From positions 372,001 to 436,000 of the forward strand of contig NZ_CP011856.1 of assembly GCF_001029265.1 (NCBI RefSeq): 64,000 nt of DNA, given 5' to 3'. The notes below the pieces were generated by a model. That model did no database searches, was not told where the DNA came from, and saw only the letters and a list, made by a program, of their open reading frames with translations. Positions 18,959 through 32,192 of this stretch are shown one piece after another. Origin of the DNA: Spiroplasma eriocheiris. Its GTDB lineage: Bacteria > Bacillota_I > Bacilli_A > Mycoplasmatales > Mycoplasmataceae. Each line of letters starts with the position of its first letter. Position 1 is the stretch's first letter. Position numbers and translations under genes: made by a program.

Positions 18959-20980
18959 ATGAAAGAGTGATTTAAAAAACGAAAATGGATGATTTTATTT
19001 CTTAGCATTGGTCTATGAGTTTTTATCTTTATAATGCTACTAGGATATGCAGTGTTCTATGATTTAGCACATAATAAAACTGTTAATTTTAAGGATATTG
19101 AGCAAATTTTAACAACTAACCAAAATAATTTTTTAACAATCTATGGTGCAATTGTTGGGGGAGTATACTTAATATTTGCCTTATTTTTATTAATTTTTAA
19201 ATATCATATTCGTTATGAATTTGTCGGAAAAACCCATGATAAAACATATGGGTCGGCAGAATGATTGAGTGTAAAACACTTAAATAAAAATTATGATTTG
19301 GTAAATTTAATGCATGCTGGTGATAAATACGGAGTTGTCGCTAATTCTTTCACCGGTAAAAATAAAAATTTTATGGCTAATATTCGGAAAGAAACCCATA
19401 CAATGGTTGTTGCGGGGACTCGGAGTGGGAAAACACAGGGGGTTGTTATTCCAACCTTACAATTATTTGCACAATCAGAGGTTAAGCCAGGAGTTATTAT
19501 TTCTGATCCCAAAGGAGAACTATTTGAAACTAACTCTAAAGTTTTTGCCGATAATGGTTATCGAGTTCTAAAGTTAGATTTACGAAGTCCAGAATTATCA
19601 GTCGGTTGAAATCCCCTAACATTAATTTATCAAGCCTGAGTAAAAGGGTGTGAATTAGAACGCAAGTATAAAGATAGTAATGGAACTGACCAAGAGTCAT
19701 CTAAATATTATTACTGGCAACAAAAAGCTCAAGATTACTTATCAGATATTTGTACCACTTTATACCCATGAAGTGATCCCAAGGATCGGTTTTGACAAGA
19801 ATCAGCGAGTGGAGCTGTCAAAGGGATTTTGTTAGCAATTTTATATGATATGCGTGAAAATAACAGTTTTGATGAAAAAAAATTTAACCTTGCTTCAGTT
19901 ATTCCAATTATTAATAACAAAGATAAATTATTTAATTATTTTAAAAAATTAGATATTTCTCATCCTGCTCGGATTGCAATTTCGGGGTTATTGGATGGGG
20001 CGAAGGAAACAACTGGTTCAATTTTGCAAAGTATTAAAACAGGGTTAGAAAAATTTAGTGACCCAATCTTAAGAACTCTAATTAGTAAAAATGAATTAGA
20101 TTTACAAACTTTAACTAATTGTCCAACTGCTGTTTTCTTAGTGGTTCCCGATGACCGGACAGATCGTCATATCTTTGCCAGTCTTTTTATTTCTCAATCA
20201 TATAAAATTTTGATTGAACAAGCTAGTTTAGCGAACCGAAAATTAGAAAAACCATTTTATTATATTTTAGATGAATTTGCTAATATTCCGAAAATTCCTG
20301 ATATGGGGGCAAAAATTTCAGTGTCTGGGGGGCGAAATATCTGATGAGTATTAATTATTCAAGATAAACCCCAGTTAGTTGATAAATATGGTGAAAATAT
20401 GGCCCGGACAATTAATAATAACTGTAGTATGCATATTTTCTTACAAACAATGGACATTGAAACAGCAAAATATTATTCAGAAATTATTGGGGAACGCACA
20501 ATTGTTTCAAAATCACGGAGCAACCAAGTTTTATTAGAAAAAAAACAAGCAAGTGGAACTCGCTCCTTATCAGGAGTTAGTTTAATTAAACCAGCTGATT
20601 TAATGCAACTACCAACAGGCCATGCGGTTGTGGTATATTCTAAAGAAAAACCATTAAAAGCCAAATTAATGCCAATGTGAAAATCTCCGTGTTATGCAAT
20701 GGGAAAAGTTGCTGATGAGGAATCTGTTCCCTTGACAGATGAAATTTTTGGGAAAGATTATGTTTATATCTTAGCAGCCGAAAATGATGACGCTTCTAGT
20801 GATAGTGGCGGTGGAGGAACTAACCAAACCATGGAATTATTACTAGAAAAAGAAAAACTTATTAAAGTCGAAGGAAAAGCAATTGAGATTGAAGAAATTT
20901 TAATTAATGAAGAAATTGATCCTCGAATATCAAAAAGTTTAACGGAAAAAATTGAAGAAATTTATGAATTAACTAAGTAG
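18959..20980 (+). CDS. VirD4/TraG-family coupling ATPase
   Basis: This protein brings DNA or protein substrates to the transfer channel. Two N-terminal membrane helices (about residues 8-30 and 60-82) precede the cytoplasmic ATPase domain. Walker A GTRSGKT is at residues 153-159 and Walker B ILDEF is near residue 438. The middle sequence (SDPKGELF) is typical of VirD4/TraG. The total of 673 aa is close to the family average. The C-terminal tail is acidic with an SDSGGGG linker. AAAGGAG before ATG 18959 supports the start; a TTG directly upstream is in frame but less likely. Several TGA codons are read as Trp. Confidence 0.9.
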
Positions 20981-20992
20981 AAGGTGGTTAAA

Positions 20993-21202
20993 ATGGCTGG
21001 TTGATTATCGATATGTTTGTTCTTATCATTAGCAGCAATGATTGTCAGTTTAATAGTTTGATTTCGGAAAAAACGAATTCAAAAAAAATATGAAGTTGAA
21101 ACATCCCATAACCGGTTAATGCGCCGTTGTTCGTTTTACTTTATCTTCACTTGTTTAGGAATCTTTATCATCTTGCTAATAATATATTTTTGTACAAAAT
21201 AG
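20993..21202 (+). CDS. Small two-helix membrane protein in the transfer operon, 69 aa
   Basis: The family is not recognised. The start is ATG 20993 after AAGGTGG. Two hydrophobic segments (about residues 4-24 and 45-66) flank a basic cytoplasmic loop. Two TGA codons are read as Trp. It lies 12 bases after the coupling ATPase gene and 17 before the VirB4 gene, so it is tightly within the operon. A VirB3-like role is possible from size and position but not shown by the sequence. Confidence 0.7.
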
Positions 21203-21219
21203 CCCAAGGAGGTGGAAAA

Positions 21220-24027
21220 ATGGACAATTTAATTCCAAAGAATGTCCGCAAGACAAAATTAGAATTTTGGCGGGGGATTGGCTTAGTTGAAATTCTAATT
21301 ATTATTATGTGAATTAGTTTAAGTACTTTGTTTATTATTGGATTACCAATTAGTAAAATGGTTAAAATTAGTTGTTGTATCTTATTTGCTATTTTAGCGG
21401 TTCCCTTATTATTACCAATTATGCCAGGTGTTAAGGGATGATATGCCTTATTTTTAATGTTTAAATTTTTTGCCCAAAAAAAACATTATCGGAAAGACTC
21501 CGTCCAAAATAATACTGGGTTTTTAGTTCCATATGATTGTATTGTTGATGAAAATTATATTAAAACCCAAAAAGTTAATGGGAAAAACCATTTTATTGCG
21601 GGTTTTGAAATTAAGGGTTACAATATTACCTTGCTAAACCCCGATGTTCAGGATTTAAAAATTAAGGAACTGCAAGCAACCTTTAAATTATTTGATTTTA
21701 GTTTTTCAATTGTTAAAGTTGATTTACCAATTTCGTTTGCCGATACAATTGAATTTTATGAAGAAACAGTTCGTCAAATTCGGGAAAATATTAACAATAA
21801 TTATTCACCAAAAGGTTTAAATGCCCGACTATTTGAAAACCAATCTTATATTCGTCATATGAAAAATGACACTTTGACAGCTGACAATGAAATTCAAACT
21901 AAAAAAGTCTTTTATCTTTATGTTTATGCTGATAAAATCCAAAAACTCCATGAATATATTGAAGTTATCAAAGCAAAATTAGAACTTAATAATTTTAAGG
22001 TAGACCTGCTAGCTGGTTATGACTTGGTTAATAGCATTAAACTAGTATTTAATCCTTATGGTGAAAAAATTAGTAAAGCGGAATATGAAAAACATCAAGA
22101 TAGTTTAGAAAATTTATTAGCTTTCAATGAATTTCAAATTAGACGGAATTATTTTAAAGCTGATAATGTTTATAGTTCTGTCTTTGGAGTCTATGATTAT
22201 TCAATTTTTGCTCGTTATGGCTGAGGGGCTAATTTAGCTAATAATGAACAAGCAATTATTTGAAATATTAGTCCTCTTGACTCTGCTCGGATTAAACGGG
22301 CTTTAAACAAGGCAGTTAATAATGCGCGTACCAAAGCAATGATGACCAAATCAAATGTTGATCGTAGTGAACAAGCTTATGAAATAAATGCCTATGAAGA
22401 TTTAATTGAAGCAATTACGGGAGCGAATGAAGTTGTTAAAAATGTTGATATTTTATTTTTAAACTATGGGTTAAATATGAAATTATTACATGAATCTGAA
22501 GCCCGGTTAAAACGAAGCTTAAAAGAATTAGACATTAAAGTTAATCCTTTAGCTTACCGCCAATTAGAAGGTTATAGTGCTTTTCTACCAAAAGGATTTG
22601 ACCCGTTAATGGAACAGAGTGGTCGTGAAATGCCTTGTTTAACTTTAGCAAGTTCATTTCCCTTTATTAATGGTGGTTTGGATGATGAACAAGGATTATA
22701 TTTAGGACAAAATAGTACTAATGACGTAATTGTTTTTGACCAGTTTAAATTAACTGATAAACGCAAAAACCATAATAAAATTATTATTGGGACCTCGGGA
22801 TCAGGGAAATCATATACTACGAAAAAAGAAATTGCGTTCCATCTAAATATGGGGCGAACTGTTATTGCTATTGACCCTGAACGAGAATATAAAGATTTAT
22901 GTTTATTCTATGATGGCCAATGAGTTGATACCGGTGATGCGACAGTAGGACGGATTAATCCCTTACAAGTATTAGACAATAGTTTCCGGGATGATAATGA
23001 TGATATTAATACCATTATTGATGCAGTGGAAAAAGAATTAGATGAAGAAAAAGCTGCTCCAATTTCAAACCATTTACGCTTACTAGACCAGTGATTTAAA
23101 ACCTTATATAAAGAACTAACGGAACGTGAACGTCGTTTATTAATTAATCAAATCCAAAAAACATACCAACGTTTTAATATTAATAATAACACTGAAATTA
23201 GCAAGTTAAAAAACACTGAGTTTCCAACTTTTAGTGATTTGTATGAAACAATTTGTCAATCTATTGCGGACCATGATGATCCAATCTTGAGTAATTTAAA
23301 GGAACTAATTTATTATGATTTTATGGGTGATGGCCAGTATGCAACATTATGAAATGGACCAACCACTTTAAACTTAAATTCTAACTTTATTGTTTATGAT
23401 GTCTGAACCTTATTTGACCAAGATATTCAAAAAGTAACTTCGGCCCAATTATATCTAATTCTAGCTTTTGTTAAAGGAGAAGTTAAACGAAATCGTTTTG
23501 AAAAAAATAATAAAATTGTGGTTGTTATTGATGAAGCCCACTTAGCGATTGATAAGGATAATCCCGTTGCTTTAAATTTTATGTATCAAATGGTAAAACG
23601 AATTCGAAAATATAATGGAGCGATGATTATTACTACACAAAATTGGAATGATTTTACAGGAACCGAAGAGATAAAAAAGAAAACAACAGCGATGATTAAT
23701 AATACCCAGTATTCAATGATAATGAACCTGGCACCCAGTGATTTGAAAGAAGTTGAAGAAGTCTACCATGCTTATGGGGGACTCTCAACCGAAGAGCAAG
23801 AATATATCGCGCGGGCCAGCAAAGGACAGATGTTATTTATTGTTTCTGGCTATGAACGTCATTGCTTAAAGATTGATGTTTCCGAAGCAGAAGCCTTAGC
23901 TTTTGTTAATGGGGTTGTTCCCACAAATGAACATGTTGAAAATATTAATCATAACCATGATGTTTTGTTTGTTGATGATTCCTTAAAAAAATACTTTGGT
24001 TCAAAACCAACAAGTAATTTAAAATAA
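21220..24027 (+). CDS. VirB4/TraE-family conjugation ATPase
   Basis: The energising ATPase of a type IV secretion or conjugation channel, 935 aa. Two N-terminal hydrophobic segments (about residues 20-72, resembling a fused VirB3 part) are followed by an N-terminal VirB4 domain. The ATPase domain has Walker A GTSGSGKS at residues 524-531 and Walker B VVVIDEAH around residues 767-774. The AAGGAGGTGG site at 21207-21216 supports ATG 21220. The TGA-as-Trp reading joins four pieces. It lies 22 bases before the large surface protein and corresponds to the conserved ATPase of mycoplasma ICEs. Confidence 0.92.
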
Positions 24028-24049
24028 CTAATGAAAAGAGTTGAAGCTT

Positions 24050-26938
24050 ATGAAATCTAAATATTTTTTATCTTTCCTTGGTTTTGTAGTTTTAACCAGT
24101 GCCGCGCCGAGTTTTTTTCCACATCCTGTTCTTAATAACTATCAAGATAAAACTTCTGATAATAGTTTAACAACTAAAGTTGGAGCCAGTCCCAACCCCT
24201 TTCATTTAAATATTCAATCGTCAATAAATTCACCAAATATTTCTTCCCATACTAATGGACTAGGCGCGTGGGGTGAGCATACCAATTCATCGGATGAAAT
24301 TAAATTTTTAAAATGAGATGCTTATGAAGCAACGTGGGATAAATTTGTAACTTATTATCCTAAAATTACTTTTTCCCTATATTCTAGTTTAGGAGGAGGA
24401 TGATTATCACCTAAGGTGGTACAAAGTTATGATGTCCAAACAAGTGATTTAAGTTATCAAGATAGTGCTTTTTATATTATTTCTTATGATGATCCAAGTT
24501 TACATTTAGCAGAAGTTGAAGGAGAAACAAAACTTACTTTAATAAAAGATGGCAGTTATTTATATCTTCAATTAACAGCTTTTACTGGGGCAATGTGGTC
24601 TGGACATGATGCTAATGCGCAAATTCAAGTTTATAATGCGACAATTAATTCAACTTTTAGTTTAGATGATTTTAAAAATAAAATTGCAAAAACATTATCT
24701 GCCCCAATTACTTTAGATTCTGATTTTTCCGGAAGTTTAGAAGATGCAAATAATATTCCTAATGAAACTAACAAATTAGATGCTGTCTTGCAAAATGCGA
24801 TGGGATATGAATATGATAATTGAAAAGGATTTGTTCAACAATATGCTTTTAATGACGAAACTAAAACAGCAACCACAACGATTAAGTTCATTTATCCACC
24901 AACGAAAGAACAACAAGTATGAACTTTTCAAACCCCAATTTCAATTTCATTAACCCCTGCCTATTGAGAAAAACAAATGGCAGATCGGTTAAATTTCTTT
25001 CCCGGGAAAGTTGTTGATCCTAATGATCCAACAAAATTAATTGATGATACTCCCAAAATTATTCCAGCCACTGATAAGAATCCTAAAACATTAATTTATC
25101 ATACTACTGTTAGTACAGAGTTTGATGCTAAACTAGATGACAATAATAAACCAGTTGAATTAATGACAGTGAATGGTGAGCAAGTTCCAGTTCTTGATAA
25201 TAAATTTACAATGACTTTAAAGGATAATCGAACAGTAATTCCACCTTCCGAGTCAAAAAGTAAAGGCTCAGAACCTGCTATGAATGTTTATAATATTTCT
25301 TTAATTAGAAAAAGTGGTCCTGGTGCCCAATATAATGTTAAAGTAGTTATTGATAACTTAATTCCCACTTTACAATTAAAATGATATGCATGGGATCCTA
25401 AAAATCATCCTGATCAAAATACATTGATTACTCCAACACTCCCTGATGGAAAACCTAACCCAAAATATGATCCCGAAATTAATCCTAAAACAGGGACTAA
25501 AACTCAAATTATTTGAGTTAAACGAAAATCTGACTATGCTTTTGCGCTAGATCCCTTAGATAATCAAGGTCAATTTATTAAAAATAAGGCTGATTTTGAT
25601 GAAGGATTTATTTCCGAAGGATCAGTTTCCGGCAAAGGGGTTAAAGAAAATTTTGACCCAACTAAAGTTAAAACTATTGAACGAGAAGGAGCAGATAAGA
25701 ATAATCAATTAGAACCTTATGCAAACCCCAATGCAAGTCAAAAAAAATGTCAAATTAGTAATCAAGATCTTTATTGATCAAATTCTGGTTTATGGCATTA
25801 CATTATTACAACAGAAGATGACCAAAAATATGAAAAATTTGTAAATATTGGTCCTACCTTTGAAAATAAATACCCACGTTTTTTAGATACCTTACCGGAC
25901 AATATTGCGGTTGATTTTTGAACCACAATCCATGGTTTACATTTAAAAAATTATTTAATGACTTATTATAATTTTGATAGTAAAGCAATTCAAAATTTAT
26001 CATTTGAACAAACAGTTGCTTATTGAAAAGAGTATGTTTCTAATACGGCAACCCAACGAATTCCTCCAGATCCGCACCCACATAATTTTACTGATTTATC
26101 ATCAATTGCGGAATTAGCGGGAGCGGTAAAAATGAATGCTACTAATATTGAAACGGCAAAAGCCACTATTGTTAGTGAAGTTGAAGAACGGTTAAAAAAA
26201 TATAAATTAGTTTATAATATTGATTATGCAATTTATATTAATGGTCAAATTTTAAGTGAGTGTAATGAACAATTAGACCCCTTATTTAATTATGGTTCTG
26301 ATGGATGAGCATGGTTAACGATTGACGTTCGGGCCTTGCCAACTTCTACATTAGCTATTAACCACCATCTAATGAAGGTTGGAAATAATAAAAAATATGA
26401 CCCCACAAAAGCAACGGATCTATCAAAAATTAAATTTGCTGATCAAACCTTTGATTTTACTAAACAAAATCCTGCTGATCTTAAAAAATGAATTTTAGGA
26501 TATATTAGTAATGTTTTAAAAGAAGGAAAATACCAAATTGTCTACCAAACTGATTATGTGGTTAAACCATTAAATGATAAAAGTTTAGCAGAGTTTATTA
26601 GTAATAATCACCCTGATGCGTTGGGAAAAACTCATTTAACCATTATTATTCAAGCAGTTGATACTTCGTTAATTGCCGTAGGCAGCACTAGTTTTGATTT
26701 AATTAATGACCCCAATGCTACTCCACCTGGACCGCCACCAATCCCAACTCCAACGCCGACTCCAACCCCATTTCCAGATAATCCCGGTTCTTGAATTAGT
26801 AAATCTAGTAATTTAGCTTGGTTTTTACCATTAATTATTGGGACTTCAACAATTGTTATCGTTACAATTATTTATGTTAAATATAAACGGAAAAAAGGGA
26901 TTGGGGGGAAACGTGTAATTAAAGGAACTAGAAAATAA
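24050..26938 (+). CDS. Large anchored surface protein, 962 aa
   Basis: The family is not recognised by sequence. The AAAAGAG site favours ATG 24050. An N-terminal signal sequence without a lipobox cysteine covers residues 1-22. A very long, Asp/Asn/Thr-rich extracellular part rich in beta-type stretches follows. A Pro-Thr repeat spacer (about residues 900-913) precedes one C-terminal membrane helix (about residues 924-944) and a basic tail. This is the layout of an adhesin held in the membrane. As the last gene of the transfer operon it may mediate mating-pair contact, like the large Mbov_0399-type protein of mycoplasma ICEs (an inference from position). The stop codon lies within the terminator loop. 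Confidence 0.8.
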
Positions 26939-26955
26939 CTTTTCTAGTTTTTTTT
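26926..26955 (+). terminator. Terminator at the end of the transfer operon
   Basis: AACTAGAAAA at 26926-26935 pairs with TTTTCTAGTT at 26940-26949, with the stop codon in the loop and a T run after it. Confidence 0.85.
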
Positions 26956-27014
26956 CAGAACTTTTTAATTATCATATATAATAGGTTATAGAAATGAGAA
27001 AAAAGAGGGACAAC

Positions 27015-27857
27015 ATGGATAGTAATATTAAACTGGTGGCCATTGATTTAGATGGAACCGCGTTGAACTCTAAACATGAGATGAGTTTAACAACTTTAAC
27101 AACTTTAAAAAAATTGGCTGATTATAATATTAAGTTAGTAATTGCTTCGGGACGCCCATTATATCAAATTAAGGAAATTATTGATAAATTAGCCTTAAAT
27201 GATATTAATGATTTTACGGTAGCTTTTAATGGCACTGTGGTTGCTAATAACCAAACCCATGATATTATTGCTACAAATCCGTTAGGAGGTTCTGATTTTG
27301 GCTTATTATGTCAAGAAATTATTGATTCTCCCCTTACGACAATGATCTTGTTTGACCAGTCAGCAAGTAATTTTAACCGAATTAAGATTTATTATAAAGA
27401 ATTAGCAGATGGTATTACCAACCGTTACTTTTCAAATCTACAGGATTTGCATGGTCAAGTTGAATTAGTTCCTTATAATAATCAAGAAATTATTGGTGGA
27501 AAGTTATTTATTGAAGGACCAGTTGCTGTTGTTGAGAAATTATTAGCAAAATGAAATGATAAGTTTGAAATTTGTCAAGAAATTAGAAATAACCGGACAA
27601 ATTTTGAAATTACTAATAAGAATATTACAAAAGCCTGGGGTATTCAACAAATCTGTCAACAATATAATATTGATCGTTCTCAAGTAATGGCGATTGGAAA
27701 TGAACATAATGATATTGAAATGTTAAAATGAGCAGCCATTGGGGTTGCAGTTGCTAATGCTGATGATGACGTGAAAGCGATTGCGGATGCTCTTACTGAT
27801 AGTAATGATCAAGATGGGGTTGCCAAAGCAATTAATAAATATCTTTTTAATAATTAA
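27015..27857 (+). CDS. Cof-type HAD phosphatase
   Basis: A HAD-superfamily hydrolase of the Cof/IIB type, probably dephosphorylating sugar phosphates or similar metabolites. Motif I is DLDGT near residues 11-15, motif II is the SGRP near residue 47, and the last motif is GNEHND near residue 236. In that last motif Asn stands where many relatives have Asp (GDxxND). The length of 280 aa is typical. An in-frame ATG exists at 26994, but AGAGGGA at 27004-27010 favours ATG 27015. Two TGA codons are read as Trp. Substrate is not predictable from sequence. Confidence 0.88.
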
Positions 27858-27932
27858 GAAATCAATTATTTTCAGCAGTTGTTTGTGCTATAATTTAATG
27901 TAGAATATAAAGCAAAGGGGATTTTTTAGCAA

Positions 27933-28640
27933 ATGGAAAAGACATATGTGATTAAAGTTTTAGCAAAAAAGGACGCGAAACTAAATTATCGCCCAGCTAT
28001 TGAATTAACACAAAGAATGTTACAAAAGCAATTGGATACGGATGAAAACATTAAAGTTACCTTGCGTTTTAAATGATACCGCCCAAGTCAGGCTGTCTTT
28101 GAAAATTTATATTTATATGCTGTCCATGGGACCAAAGAGGGATTTAAGCGTTATCATGATCTTTTTCCTACTGTTGAATTTAAAGAAGTTGTATCTTTTA
28201 AAGCACTTTATAAAGCAGTAATGAACATCTTTGTGAAAGTTGATGATGAAAGATTAAAAAATGGGGATGACTTAGTTTCAGCCACTGATTTTAGTAACTT
28301 TTTAGTAACAATTATTAACGAAGTTGTTAAAACAAACTTTATTAAATTATCATTTTATGATAAAAATCAAGATAATAGTAAAACCCTAGAGTTTATTACT
28401 CATGTTTTAGGTGGGATGTGCTTAGGAATTGCGAAATGATTTGGCTATAGTTTAATTATTTTAGAAGAAGGTCACGCATTGTTATCAAAAATATTTATGA
28501 ATAACTTAGAAAAAATTAAAGAAACCAAGGTGATTGATAGTATTGAATCAATCAACGCGTCACTATTTTTAATTGATGATACAATTACTTATTTAGAAGA
28601 TAGTTCTTATTTAACAGAAGAATTTAATCCAAGTTTATAG
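27933..28640 (+). CDS. Hypothetical soluble protein, 235 aa
   Basis: The family is not recognised. ATG 27933 follows AAAGGGG with a rather long spacing. There is no signal peptide or membrane segment. The protein is mixed alpha/beta in composition and acidic at the C-terminus. Two TGA codons are read as Trp. It lies 22 bases before the MBL-fold gene, in the same direction, so the two are likely co-transcribed. A TATAAT at 27889-27894 may be its promoter -10. Confidence 0.65.
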
Positions 28641-28661
28641 AGTTGAAAAGGGGTAGTAATA

Positions 28662-29303
28662 ATGGCAAAAATGAAGAATTTTATTGATTCGACATATGAT
28701 AATCAAAATGTTTATTTAATCATCAATGATAATAATGAAGCAATTATGATTGACGCTTCGAACGCAACATCCGCAGCCCTTCGCTATTTAAAAGAAAAAA
28801 ATATTACTTTACGAGCATTATTTATTGGTCATGGTCATATTGACCATTATGAAGGCTTAGATAATGTCTTGCGAGAATATCCCGATTTAAAAATTTATCT
28901 GCAAAAAATTGATTTGCGATTATTATCCCAAAAAACGGTGGATGATGTCACAGGAGAATTCATTGGTTTAGCAATTAACTATCCGTTAACAAACCTTGTA
29001 GCCTTGGAAGGTGATAGTGTTGTCCATGAAATTGGTTATGATATTGAGGTGTTTAATATTCCTGGTCATACTGCAGGAACCCAAGTGTTACGCATTAAAG
29101 ATTTAAACTTAGTAACAACTGGTTTTAGTTTATTACCAGATAAAACATCAGAAGGTTATACCGGCAAATTATGTAATGACAAATATTTCATTACTGAGTT
29201 AAAACGAATTACTAATTTAGAACCGCAATGGCATGTCCTTCCTGGTCATAACAAACCATTTCTAATGCAAGATGCCCTTGACCAGGGAGTTATTACTAAA
29301 TAA
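28662..29303 (+). CDS. MBL-fold metallo-hydrolase
   Basis: A glyoxalase II-like metallo-beta-lactamase fold protein of 213 aa. The metal-binding HGHIDH motif lies near residues 56-61. Further metal histidines are seen in NIPGHTAGT (near residue 134) and LPGHNKP near residue 196. It probably hydrolyses a thioester or another small ester in the cytoplasm. AAAGGGG precedes ATG 28662. It is followed directly by a strong terminator. Confidence 0.9.
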   Translation: MAKMKNFIDSTYDNQNVYLIINDNNEAIMIDASNATSAALRYLKEKNITLRALFIGHGHIDHYEGLDNVLREYPDLKIYLQKIDLRLLSQKTVDDVTGEFIGLAINYPLTNLVALEGDSVVHEIGYDIEVFNIPGHTAGTQVLRIKDLNLVTTGFSLLPDKTSEGYTGKLCNDKYFITELKRITNLEPQWHVLPGHNKPFLMQDALDQGVITK

Positions 29304-29308
29304 TCAAT

Positions 29309-29337
29309 AAAAAACAAAAGAAAGCTTTTGTTTTTTT
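29309..29337 (+). terminator. Rho-independent terminator
   Basis: AAAAACAAAAG ending at 29320 pairs with CTTTTGTTTTT from 29325, followed by T. Confidence 0.85.
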
Positions 29338-29407
29338 ATTTTTTTGTTTGAAAATTATTGGTTAATGTTATTATGTAGATAGGAGATTTTAGAAAGGACT
29401 TGTTAAG

Positions 29408-32131
29408 ATGTGTACCAAGAAAAAAATGCATAATTCTGTTGATAATAATCTTAAGACTTCTTATCAAGACCTTGCTAATACCACTACGCTTGCTGATTTA
29501 AAAAATAATTTAGCAGTTCCTTCGATTGGCTATCAATCAATAATGATATCAGCTGCTTTGGAGGCTCAAAGTTCCAATGCTATTAAAACAAAAGGTTTTA
29601 ATTTTTTTAAACAAATAATATTTACTTTTCTTAATCCGTTTAACTTATTATTAATTTTTATTTGTCTTTTTAACCTTACTAAATATATTATTGGTAATTA
29701 TCAAGATAATTTAGATTTAGCGAGTGCCATCATTGTTGCAGTAATGATGTTTTTAAGTGCGATTATTTCAATTGTCCAAGACTATAAATCTTTTCGCACC
29801 ACGAAACAATTAGCTAGCTTAGTGACCAAAACAACTGCTGTAATTCGCGATTATGATCTGGGTACTCACCAAATTACAAGTATAACCATTGCTGATTTAA
29901 TCAACCGTTCAATAAAAATCCCTGTTGATAATTTATTAGTTGGCGATCTTATTTATTTATCAACTGGTGATATTATTCCTGGTGATATTAAAATTATTTA
30001 TGCTAATAACTTTTTAGTTAACCAAGCTGTGCTAAATGGTGAATCAACTCCTGTTTATAAAACAAGTAATAATAATCTCACCCAAGCGGCGAATATTTTT
30101 GATTTAAATAATATTTGTTTTATGGGAACAAGTGTTAGTGCAGGGAGCGCGATTGGGGTGGTGATTGGAACCGGAAAAAACACCTATTTAGGGTCAATTA
30201 ACCAAGAAATTAAAACAACAAAAGTTACTAATAGTTTTAATATTGGGTTAGCAAAAATTACTCGGTTAATTATTTTAATGATTTTGGTGATGGTCCCGGT
30301 TGTTTTAGTTTTAAATGGAATTCGCACCCAAGCATGGTTAGATGCCCTGGTCTTAGCGATGTCGGTGGCGGTCGGGTTAACTCCTGAATCGTTACCAATG
30401 ATTGTGGCTGCTAACTTAACAAAGGGGAGTAAGAAACTAGCAAAACAAAAAGTTGTCATTAAACAACTAGACGCAGTTCAAAATTTAGGAGCGATTGATG
30501 TGTTATGTACGGATAAGACCGGAACTCTTACCGAAGATAAAATTATTTTAGATCGTTATTATAATTATGCGATGATTAAAAGCCCCCAGGTTTTAAAATA
30601 TGCTTTTTTAAATAGTTATTTTCAAACTGGAATGAAAAATCAAATTGATGAAGCAATTATTAACTATCCCCCAAGCCGTTTTATTACTAATTTACCGTTG
30701 GAATATCAACTACAAGGAGAATTACCATTTGATTTTACTCGTCGGCGTATGTCAGTTTTAATGCAAGAAAAAATAACTCAGAAACAAGTTCTAATTACCA
30801 AGGGGGCTTTTGAAGAAATTCTTAATATTTCTGAATATTATTTTGATAAAGGACTTGTTAAAAAACTAGATCGTGATACTAAAATTAAATTATTAGATGA
30901 TGCATTACAACTAAATCAACAAGGGATGCGGATTATTGCGCTTGCTTATCAAAATTACGAAGGAAATGAGCCCTTAACATTGGCAGCTGAACAACAGTTA
31001 ATATTTTTAGGTTTTTTATGTTTTAAAGATTTAATTAAAAAAGATGTAATTAGTACTTTAAAATTATTAAAAAAATATGGAGTAGAAACAAAAATTTTAA
31101 CAGGTGATAGTCAGCAAGTAACCTTAGCTGTTTGTCAACAAATTGGTTTTCAAATTAATGGAATTTTAGATGGCGAAGAAATTGATAACATGAGTGACCA
31201 ACAGTTAATGGAAGTGTTAAATAAAACTAATATTTTTGTAAAATTAACTCCCTTTCAAAAAGCCCGGATCATTGAATTATTACAAAAGAAAAAACATAAA
31301 GTTGGTTTCTTAGGAGATGGAATTAATGATGCGATTGCGTTACGCAAAAGTGATGTGGGAATTTCGGTTGATAATGCCACTGATATTGCCAAAGAAGCAG
31401 CAGATATTATTCTTTTAGAAAAATCATTATTAGTGTTAGAAAATGGGATAATTGAGGGTCGACGAATCTTTGCTAATATTATTAAATATATTAAAGTAAC
31501 GGTGGCGGCCAATTTTGGATTAATGCTAAGTTTAGTAATTGCTTCAGCCTGGTTAGCTTTTGCGCCAATGGCCCCCATTCAAATTTTATTTCAAAATTTA
31601 TTATATGATATTTCACAAGTGGCTGTTGTTTTTGATAATGTTCATCCTGATTTTATTAAAAAACCGCGCGGATGAAACACAAAAGGATTAATTTCTTTTG
31701 CATTATGAAATGGTCCCTCAGTAACGTTTATTAGTATTTTAAACTTTATTGTTAGTGGGATTATTCTTAGTTCAATTGCCCTAGCCAGTTCGTTAGCACT
31801 TGGTGCAACTAATAATCATTTAATTTCTCAATTTCAAACCACAATGTTTACCGAAGGGGCTATTTTGCATATGATGATGATTATGATGATGCGAACAAAT
31901 AAAATTAATATTTTTAAAGATGCGCCGCCGTTAAAATTAGTAGTTCCAATTGCAATGATTTTAGGAGTCGTGTTAGTCCTTCCATACCTACCAAAAATTA
32001 GTACTTGGTTACAATTGGCACCCCCAGATCCAATTTGGTATGCTTATTTAGTAGGTTTACTAGTTATCTTCATTATGATTAGTTCCCTCTTAAAAATAGG
32101 GTATTTAAAAATTTACAAAAAATGATTATAA
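29408..32131 (+). CDS. mgtA: Mg2+-translocating P-type ATPase
   Basis: Imports magnesium using ATP. The phosphorylated aspartate is Asp369 in the DKTGT motif, the TGES-like loop appears as NGEST near residue 215, and GDGIND lies near residue 637. About ten membrane helices are present, and the QNLLYDISQ stretch near residue 733 is characteristic of MgtA/MgtB-type (P3B) pumps rather than Ca2+ pumps. The total length of 907 aa matches the family. Two TGA codons and a third at the penultimate residue are read as Trp. AAAGGA lies about 11 bases before ATG 29408. Regulation is not evident; no Mg2+ leader structure was recognised. Confidence 0.92.
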
Positions 32132-32192
32132 TTATACTACTTAATAAATTTAGCAAAATTAAAATAAATAATTAGATTAAAGGAGAAAACAA

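Noticed and set aside
24050-26938. Large surface protein as a phage tail or S-layer protein
   Set aside because: The signal peptide, Pro-Thr spacer, single C-terminal helix and its place in the transfer operon fit an anchored adhesin better.
30184-31578. Minus-strand frames of 91 and 107 codons inside the Mg2+ ATPase gene
   Set aside because: Both are antisense shadows of a conserved gene; the plus-strand frame carries all P-type ATPase motifs.
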